64,000 bases of DNA, from assembly GCA_038277395.1 (NCBI GenBank), contig CM076192.1, forward strand, positions 16,012,987-16,076,986, given 5' to 3'. The translations under genes and the position numbers were made by a program. The notes below the pieces were generated by a model. That model was not told where the DNA came from and did not search any database. It saw only the letters and a program-made list of their open reading frames with translations. This document shows, in pieces, positions 56,601-64,000 of this stretch. Position 1 is the stretch's first letter. Each line of letters opens with the position of its first letter. Source of the DNA: Dryocosmus kuriphilus. Its lineage: Eukaryota > Arthropoda > Insecta > Hymenoptera > Cynipidae.

Positions 56601-58344
56601 AAGAAAAATTTTGTAGAAATAAGGATAGTATACAGTATTTAATTACCATAGACCTTTCTTTTCTGAAAAATAGCAGTGTCAATATTCGAAAGATTTGACG
56701 TCACATCCGGGATTTTCGAATTTACAAGTTTTTATATAAATACATTTTTAAATTATGTAAAAAAATTTTTTTAATTCAATAACAATAAATCAATAAACAG
56801 AAACAGAAAAAAGATAGGCAGAAACTGCTTGAAAAAGATGGGCCTGGTTGTAAATCCCTACATAGTAAACTATATGAGCATCCATGTGGGGACTTACATG
56901 GGAATCCATATCGATTCCTGTCTAAAATGCACATCTCGAGATGAGATGGGAAAGCATAAAAGATTCCATAGAGGTTTTTTGAATTATCCTTTAAGGAAAT
57001 CTATAAGTTATTCCTACATGAAATCTTAAATGAAATCACAGATAGGATTTTTATTTTTTTGTAGTGAAATATGTTTGGAAAGTATTGTAAGCAAAGCGGA
57101 CAAGGTCGGAAGTCACAAAAGACTACTGCACAGCCATACATATTTTAGAAAGCTACTGAGCCTTCATTAAGTTTTTTTTTTAAATACGTATGTGGGTTTC
57201 CATGTGGGTCTCAATGTAGTTACTTTGTGGGAATTTTCGACCGGGAGAATAAAAAAACCGGAATTCGAAAGTGAAACGTCGAACTAACAAAAATGTATTG
57301 CTTTGACAAATTGCTATGATTATCTTCTACTTCAGTAAAAATGATGAAAACTACATTCCAGGGGCAGAATTAGTCCATAAGATCGTGGCAAAATACAATA
57401 TTGTTCAATTGAAAAGGTTGTAAAAGTACTATGTAGAAGCAATTAACGTTAAAGTGCTGGAAGCAATTAACGAAAAGAAAAAAGACTGAACTTAAAATGA
57501 GAGAAAAGGTAAGTTTTCTGAGCAATATATGTTATAATATCATTGTAATATTTCTTTTGCTTTTCTAACTTTTATTACGTATATTGTATATATTACTCTT
57601 ATGAAAAGATTGTTTAAAATTTATAAATAATTGAAACGAGAAGAAAAGTTGTACTTATTAGTAGAAAGGTTGTAATTGAATTAAAGTTTTTTTGTAATAT
57701 TTTTCATATGGTACAAATAGAAAATAAAAATTTTGCAACTAATTGTGCAATTCTTTTGTTAAGAAATTGAATGAGAAATAGATCAATTTCTATTTTATAC
57801 ATTTGCAAAATATATCAGCATTTCAGAAAAGAGAAATTTCTCATGATGCAAAGACTCTAAATGCAACTAACATTTTACTAATAAGTAGAACTTTTCTTCC
57901 TGTGATATAATATTAAAATCACCCATTTGAATATTCGTGGGCACTTTATTTTTATAGGAATAATATTGTATTTTGTATATAAGGATATCTGGCATAGAAT
58001 ATATAAATAACCTCGAAAATTATTACCTTTTCACAATCTGTTTAGTGTCTTTTCTTCGTTAATTATTTTCGGCACTTTAAATAAACACCTATTCGCTTAA
58101 ATAATATTTTGTTCCTTGTTGATTTTGTGGACCAATTCTGCCCATGAAATATATTTGTCAATTTGTCAAAAACTATCAATTTTTTCAGCTTTTCCTTCTA
58201 CTTTTGAGTTTCGTTTTTTTTTCCTCACCTTTTTCTTTATTTTCTGCCTTTCTTTTTACTATTTTCATTCACTAGGCTTTTATTATTGAACTTTAAAATG
58301 TAAAAAAAAACTGTAAAAATGTTGTTTTTTTCTTTAAAACTTGT
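56601..58344. other. Interior of the foldback; no gene
   Basis: AT-rich. 56840-57250 contains repeated ATGTGGG/CATGTGGG pieces (TCCATGTGGGGACTTACATG and TCCATGTGGGTCTCAATG). The frame at 56829-57029 has no motif. Confidence 0.5.
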
Positions 58345-58940
58345 ACAAAAGTACCGGATGTGACCAGTGGAACCAATAGAACGACGGACGTTCTGCAGTG
58401 AACCAAACGGTGAAAAATTATCATCCGAAGCTGAAATTCCCTGGGAAAGATGTGGTTTTCACACTTAGATCATCTTAATTCACCCGTGACATGACTGGAC
58501 GTCCTACAGTGAACCAGACGACAAAAAATCTTACTCCAAAGCTGCAGTTCGCTGAAGAATATGTGTTTTTCACACCTGGCTCACCTTAGTTTACCAACTG
58601 GTCGACGGGACATTCTTCAATGATCCAGAAGGTGGACAATTATCCTCCGAAGCTGAAATTCCTTGAGAAAGATATGTTTTTCACACCTGGAACACCTTCA
58701 TTCACCAATGGGATGATGCAACGTCCTGCAGTGATCCAGAAAAAAAAATTACCCTGCAGTGTTGAAATTCCTTTAGCAAGATATGATTTTTAAACCTGGA
58801 TCACCTTAGTTCACCAGTGGGATGACGGGACGACCAGCGTTGAACTAGGCGGTAAAAAAATATTCACTGAGCTGAAATTCCCTAAGGAAGATGTATCGTG
58901 GATCGTCGTAGTCATTGATGGGCGGCGGGATTATATAAAA
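58345..58940 (-). repeat. 110-base minisatellite, right array, about 5 copies, inverted
   Basis: On the minus strand the same unit as the left array. On the plus strand it appears as TTCACCAGTGGGATGACGGG, GAAGCTGAAATTCCCT and AAGATGTG. Joints are near 58478, 58590, 58700, 58810 and 58910. Confidence 0.9.
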
Positions 58941-59029
58941 TATATAAAAGAAATGTTGAATAGAATGTGTATAATACTTTGTACCGTGTCTATGCATAGT
59001 CCTTATACAAAAAGTATGCATAATTTTTC

Positions 59030-59445
59030 CGCCTGGGATCTCGCAGGGGCTGCGTCTTTCCTCTAAAAATCAGTGACAACTTTTTTTATGTTCTTATAAT
59101 AGTTACATCTAAGAAATTTAGATTGCCGTTCTGTTCTTTTTCTAAGGTATAATGCAATTTGTTATAGCAATAATGAAAAGCCTACAGTAGCTCATCAATT
59201 TTGTTTTCAGGTACTCATGTAAAGATGTCATGAACGTACCTATAAAAGAAGGATACTTCAGAATCCAAATATACTAGGTCAGAAATGGCACCGAAACGAG
59301 GCGACTCCATGGGGTCACCGAAAAACTGTTTAAAATAGTTCCCCTGGAAAACACAATATGCTTTATAAATACAAACTCCATCAACTCAAGAAATTGAATA
59401 TGTGGAATACTTATGTGAATATTAAAATAGCCTGCAATATATAGA
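59030..59445 (-). pseudogene. Penelope-like RT relic (second family)
   Basis: Minus strand from 59420: IQFLELMEFVFIKHIVF, then GNYFKQFFGDPMESPRFGAI, corresponding to the QxFGxPMGSPxSP motif of PLE RTs, then VYLDSEVSFFYRYVHDIFT with YVHD where YVDD is catalytic, a stop, and HYTLEKEQNGNLNFLDVTII. The spacing is right, but the catalytic Asp is lost and several stops are present. The sequence is well separated from the PLE pair at 7500-13900, so it is another family. Confidence 0.75.
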
Positions 59446-59451
59446 TAGATA

Positions 59452-59865
59452 ATGATTTTCCAAATAGGTAAGTATATTAATAAAAGAATTAGGACCTTGG
59501 AGAGCAGACCGAATTGCATTCAAAACACGAACATTGATCAAACTTCTGAGTATGAGAACAACATAGTAATTGTATTCATGAAAAAATTGGCTGAACTTTA
59601 CAAAAATTGTTATGGCCAGTGTGACATTCAGATTGTATTTACTTATGCGGAAGACTCCTTTCACTTTTTCTCCAAAAATAGAGATCCCACACCGTTCAAC
59701 AAAAAGACTCATGCTCAAGACTCACTCTCTCAAGGAGAAGAAAAATTGGATTACTCCAATTTTAACATTCAAAGTATTGAAGAGCACATAAAAAAATTTT
59801 TTTTTAAAAATGGTATGGTCTCTGAGCCTCGAAAGAATATAACTGCACAACCGGCTTCTCGCTAA
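59452..59865 (+). pseudogene. Possible Penelope-like linker fragment, inverted next to the RT relic
   Basis: 137 residues starting MIFQIGKYINKRIRTLESRP, with VFMKKLAELYKNCYGQCDIQ and VFTYAEDSFHFFSKNRD. It is about 60 percent like the minus-strand frame at 54811-55215. Near 59720 the two sequences stop resembling each other. It lies in opposite orientation to the RT relic that ends seven bases to its left, which fits the inverted fragments common in PLEs. Confidence 0.4.
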
Positions 59866-59894
59866 CAGCGCATTGCCTAAGTTGTGTTTCTAGA

Positions 59895-60118
59895 ACAGAG
59901 TATCTTCAGGGTGGGGTGTTCAGTCCCACGCCGTCCCAAGATTATCGTGGCGATCCGAGTGCAGGCCTTACCGGTAATAACACGGGAGCGCATCTCTTCT
60001 CGAGCCACGATGGAGCACGGCTGGCCTTTCGTATTCGAAGTGCGGAGAGCGGGACTTGAACCCGGAACTTTCCGGGTGAGAGTCGGGCGCTCTGCCGACT
60101 GAGCCATGCACGTGCTCG
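59895..60118 (-). repeat. tRNA-derived SINE, minus strand
   Basis: The minus strand reads GCATGGCTCAGTCGGCAGAG (A box TGGCTCAGTCGG) and, 40 bases on, CCGGGTTCAAGTCCCGC (B box GGTTCAAGTCC), then a body of about 130 bases (CGTGGCTCGAGAAGAGATGC, GATCGCCACGATAATC). The head is tRNA-like but the anticodon arm does not pair, so it is a SINE rather than a tRNA gene. Confidence 0.7.
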
Positions 60119-61283
60119 AAGAGCACATCAATGATCGTAAAAAAGATAAAAGAAAAAGTGCTCTGGTTATATATTCTCATGAAAACTGTGTTCTGTTGAA
60201 CCTGTTTCTTCCCCTCGAGTTTTCGTGCTGCACACACGTGTTGGCCTACAGATAACTAAAAAAGGAATATAGCAGATCGAGTTGGAAGGGGCAAGGCTCA
60301 ATAAACTTTATATAAAATTTTAATCATTTATCTTGGATATTTACAAGTAATGGAGATGTACCTCAGCGTACTTAAATACATTATATCGCCCTAGGGTGGC
60401 TCTTATTCCAATTTCTCAAATTGTTTCTTTGTACCCCCTAGATTGGTTCTATTTGACAAGAAAAAATAATTCCTGTAAAATTTCAGTTTGGTGAGATAAG
60501 GTTAAATGGCACAACCGAGCTCTTTAGGGTTTAAATAATTATTTATATCTACAAACGTCGATGTTATTTGATATCTCCTTAAATATTCATGTTATTAAAA
60601 TATATGTCATATAAAATAAATAGACCAAGTCGAGTCACGTATCTTATTATCTATAATTTGTATCCGTGCGACTAACGGTTTTAGAAAAAAAGTCAAAAAT
60701 CTAACGCCACGAGTTAGTTGACAAACTCAATGTCTCCATTTTTACATATGTCGAAATGGAAGGCGTAATTTTCAATAAAATGAGTGCAAACTACACACAC
60801 CTCTTAAAACCACTTTCCCGAATACGAGTTGTACATTATTTCTTTATTTTTATTCCCCCCCCCCCCCCTCTCTCTCTGTCTCTTTCAGCTTGCCCCAAAA
60901 AGCACTCTATAAATGAGGATAGTACTAGAATACCGGTATGGACAGGCTACCTCATTCACTTTTCTACCATCCGCACCGCACTTTGGCGCCATCACTCGCA
61001 ACATTGTGTTGGGCCCCTGTATCCATGCCGCTCTCTGGACCATTTGTGTGGAGGGTGATTAGTGAGATTGACACCTGACACGCCCCTGAGAAAGTGATAC
61101 TATTTTTTTTTAAATAACGTTGTCAATTAATATTGATAAAATAACATAAATATAAAAATGAGTCTTTATTATATTACAGTTGTGAATTAAAAGTTGGAAA
61201 TTTTTTTGACCAATTAAATGTTTTCTAATTGAAGTTTTAACTGAAATTAGTTTTATTGGCTAAGGGTGTGAGAGTCCGTAATT
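60119..61283. other. No gene recognised
   Basis: A run of about 12 C followed by TCTCTCTCTGTCTC lies at 60857-60880. 60890-61080 is more GC-balanced (CATCCGCACCGCACTTTGGC, CTGTATCCATGCCGCTC) and might be an old exon or element piece, but nothing is recognisable. Confidence 0.4.
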
Positions 61284-64000
61284 GTATGTATGTATCTTTA
61301 TTGTCTTTATGAATACAGAATTCAATAGCAAGGGGAGCCATTATATTAACAGAGTAAAATATGTTTATATAACTAGAAGTTAAAGATACATGTACAAGAG
61401 ATTCGATTCGTACTGCTCAAGTACTACAGTTGGCAATAATCATTCAAATAAGGAGAGCGCCCTAATCATCGTGAACGTATTTATAAAGTTATATATTGAA
61501 CGGGGAGACGCTGGATCAGAATTACACCATAGAAGGTGTAAGTTGTTTCCGTTAATCGTGTGTAAATTACGCAAATATTGATGCCTAATGCACGAGTAAA
61601 TTGGACATTTAGTAACAATATTTAAGAGGTCCTCCTTTTCACACAGATTACACAGTTGACAAATTTCTTGTGGGTCAATCACATTTGTATGAGCTTTTGA
61701 GGGCAGCTTAACAATGAATTTTAAAGATGTTCCAAGTTGAATAAAAATATGTTTAAAAAGAAACGGGGCTTTTGCATACAAATATTGATGGGGTTGTTGA
61801 TTACTGTAAAAAATTTGTTTATAAATGGCACTAAGATTGCTATTTTCCAATCTTACCAAATCTTGAGATAACTTGCGTTCATTATATCTGTTAACTATAT
61901 CTACAATTTGACCTTTAAGGATGGCACCATTTAATTCAATCAAATTATGCCTAAACCCGCACCTTCCAGGCATCTTATAAGCTGTCCTAGCCAATTGTGT
62001 TTGACGTTTTTTGTGCGTGCGGTTTGAGTCAGTTTTTGCATACATATTTTTGGGTAGCACGAGTCATACATATCGAAGACACAAGCTGCCCAGTTCAACG
62101 CCATTCTTACAATTTGACCAGATACACAAGGGTAATCCTAATTTTAATCTGACTACAAAGTCAGGTGTATTTCTCGGTAAGCGAAAAAGATTCTTGAAAA
62201 GACGAATCTGTGCTTTTTCGTAGACTTCCAAAAAGTTCAGACCAACAATGTGAGCTGCGTATAATAAGGTGATCCTCATAAGCGATTCCTAAACTTTAAT
62301 AATAGAAGGCCAGGAAGAACATTTGGTTCGAATTAGAATATTGTAGACCACCGTCGAGGCTAAGTTGGCTCTACTAGCTGCAGCATGAGCTGCCAAGCTG
62401 AACATTCCTGATCTAGAAAAAATCTTACCAAGATAACCGAGAAAAGAAACAAGCTTCAGCTGACTACCATCATATTTCAATCCAAGAAGTTTTTTGCCAA
62501 TTCGACCTTTTTTGAAAATAGTATACTTGGTTTTGTCTTTATTGACCGTTAATTTATTAATGTTACAATATTCCAGTAGGGCATCGGGTTTCCTTGCTGC
62601 ATAAATTTTAGATTCGGCTAGGATAATTAATTCATCTGCATAAATTAAAACTATAATATTCTTATCACCCACAATTCTAAGGCCGCCCAAATTTTTTCTT
62701 CTAAAGAAAATCTCAATATCGGAAGTTAAGGGATTAAATATTATCGGACTCAAAATTCCACTCTGCAGAACCCCTTCCGTAATCGGTAACTCCTCTGAGA
62801 ATCCATTTCCCACCTTTACACGGGTTGAAGCTCTTTCATATAAACTTTTAAGTGACCTAATTATTTTCGAGCTTACACCTAAATCATGACGTGTTGTCCA
62901 GGCGAGGACATGATTGACCAAAGGAAACGCCCTGAAAAATCGATTACTATGGCTTATAGATGTCTGTCTTTTTTTTGTAGACAAATCTGAGAAATGGCGG
63001 CCAAAGTGAAGATATTATCAACACAACCCCTTTTCCGGCGAAAACTCGCTTGCGCTTCTGGAACGATTTGACATAAAGACTCCCATTTTTCTAATCTAGA
63101 TAGTAAAATCTGCGTAAAAATTTTTAGGATTGAGTTTAGAAGAGCAATCGGTCTATAGTTATTGGGATTTAAGGGATCATGTTTCTTGTGAAGCATGTGT
63201 GGCGAAGATTTTGTCCAGTCAAGAGGTATATATTCTTTTTCAAATATTCGATTAAAAAAGGACTCAAGATTCAGGAGCCAATTGGAAGGAAAATTCTTGT
63301 AGTAACAATTTGATATCTGTTCAGACCCTGGGGCCTTATTTGGTTTTATTTTGTTAATTGACGACATGATCCCTTTTACTCTAATGCTGCTGTCTAGTAA
63401 CGGATGACGAACATCCGTCAAAAAGGATGGAGACAGATGTCTCAGCGGAAATGTAAAGCGGATATATAATTTTCCCAATCTCCTGTGGTGAGAGAATTTG
63501 ATTTGATTTTCAAACCCCTAAATTTATTCACGGTTTCCTAAAAAGTCTTACTATCCTTGACCTTCTCAAGGCCCGCAATAGTATTATTTTCAAAATTAAT
63601 TTTTTTACGGCCCATTAGAGCTTGATACGACCTTTTAGCTTTGATATAAACCATTTTAGTCTCGTTAGAAAAGTTAGTGCTGCTGGCGGATTTTAATGTG
63701 CTAAGTCATAAAGTTTTAGTTTGTTGACAGTCGATATCGAACCAGAGTTTGTCATGCTTAAATTGTCGACAAAAACTTTTCCTCTTTTTAAACATGTCAG
63801 CTTATATCACACTATCAAAAATTGCTTCCGTAAGATTCAAACTTAAATCATCAATATCGATTTTGTCAAAATTTACTTTGATCTTATTTGATAAATAGAG
63901 CTCGTTCGAAAAGATTTCCTGCTCACTCTCGTCCCGCTTGAGATAAGACAGTGTTTTTTTTGTTTACTTCAGAAAAGGGTATAGAGGGATCCACCTTCAG
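61284..64000 (-). pseudogene. Non-LTR retrotransposon ORF2: linker, RT and C-terminal zinc region
   Basis: It enters from the right edge. 63780-63480: KLWFDIDCQQTKTL, VYIKAKRSYQALMGRKKINF, FRGLKIKSNS, the linker after the endonuclease. 63478-62954: INKIKPNKAPGSEQISNCYY, NPNNYRPIALLNSILKIFTQ, QASFRRKRGCVDNIF. 62984-62289: ITEGVLQSGILSPIIFN and LIYADELIILAES, where the catalytic YADD is YADE. 62279-62064: thumb-like region. 62060-61440: C-terminus with CQLCNLCEKEDLLNIVTKC, a zinc knuckle-like segment. The 3' UTR ends with CAATAAAGATACATACATAC, a short ATAC tail at 61284-61297. RT domain order is right, but a frame change near 62975 and a stop near 62285 break it. CR1/L2-like or Jockey-like; the clade is not certain. 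Confidence 0.85.

Larger units (their letters stand above)
55690..58960. mobile_element. Large foldback with minisatellite arms
   Basis: Left arm 55740-56600 and right arm 58345-58940 hold 110-base repeats in opposite orientations. Inside them a second inverted pair exists: 57355-57520 (CAGGGGCAGAATTAGTCCAT, then AAAGTGCTGG, then CAATTAACGAAAAG) and 58060-58150 (GGACCAATTCTGCCCATG and the matching pieces, inverted). The outermost joints also match: ATCAATGAACTACGGCGATC near 55775 and GATCGTCGTAGTCATTGATG near 58905. The centre is about 57540-58000, AT-rich. No transposase frame is visible. Long inverted arms built from tandem repeats are typical of foldback elements. Confidence 0.7.

Noticed and set aside
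1..64000. CRISPR arrays, bacterial operons or a phage
   Set aside because: No regular short repeats with unique spacers, no ribosome-binding-site-led gene clusters; all content is eukaryotic transposable elements.

Overview
This window is repeat-dominated nuclear DNA of an arthropod, most likely an insect. The evidence is the mix of mariner transposons, Penelope-like elements with GIY-YIG endonucleases, non-LTR elements with Jockey-type and restriction-type endonucleases, and a gypsy-type element with an envelope gene, together with GT-AG-like splice signals and strong AT richness. The closest resemblance I notice in the Jockey-like proteins is to elements seen in Hymenoptera, but that is a weak placement. 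I found no intact host gene. Almost every protein-coding stretch is a transposable element, and each one is broken by stops, frameshifts, deletions or lost catalytic residues.

Layout. 1-987: endonuclease part of a LINE (minus), cut by a decayed mariner (990 to about 2600) that itself holds a fragment carrying only the ORF1 of another LINE (1287-1950). 2607-5380: no gene, two motif clusters and a microsatellite. 5381-17790: one minus-strand Jockey-like LINE (3' UTR and RT at 5381-7500, endonuclease and ORF1 at 15557-17790), split by an 8-kb block of two Penelope-like elements head to head, which is itself split by a foldback element (14087-15345). 18485-20375: broken BED/hAT-like transposase. 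22365-22846: two inverted tRNA-derived SINE copies. 22830-25293: minus-strand LINE with a restriction-like endonuclease and a deleted RT core. 27415-28250: relic of a SprT-like protease gene resembling GCNA/ACRC, the only host-gene homology seen.

29679-32000: about 2.5 tandem copies of a 0.76-0.80-kb unit. 33120-36340: a degenerate AAATCC-type simple array interrupted by an unclassified 1.5-kb element with short inverted ends. 36903-45441: an env-bearing gypsy/errantivirus-like element with TG...CA LTRs and a CATG target duplication. Its 5' LTR carries a full-length mariner (37125-38448) inserted in the second of two TATA boxes. 45962-48113: a minus-strand multi-copy-type gene of an unclassified, possibly DDE, family. 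49353-54708: a second gypsy-type element (minus) with an ATAG target duplication. 54811-60118: Penelope-like fragments, two tRNA-derived SINE heads and a 3.3-kb foldback whose arms contain 110-bp minisatellites in opposite orientation. 61284-64000: a minus-strand LINE running off the right edge.

The genes do not form a pathway. The window is a record of nested insertions. Two very large inverted repeats (the Penelope pair and the minisatellite foldback) could fold into hairpin transcripts. The best leads for something new are the long pol linker with an internal repeat in the env-bearing element, the minisatellite-armed foldback, the unclassified DDE-like family and the GCNA-like relic.
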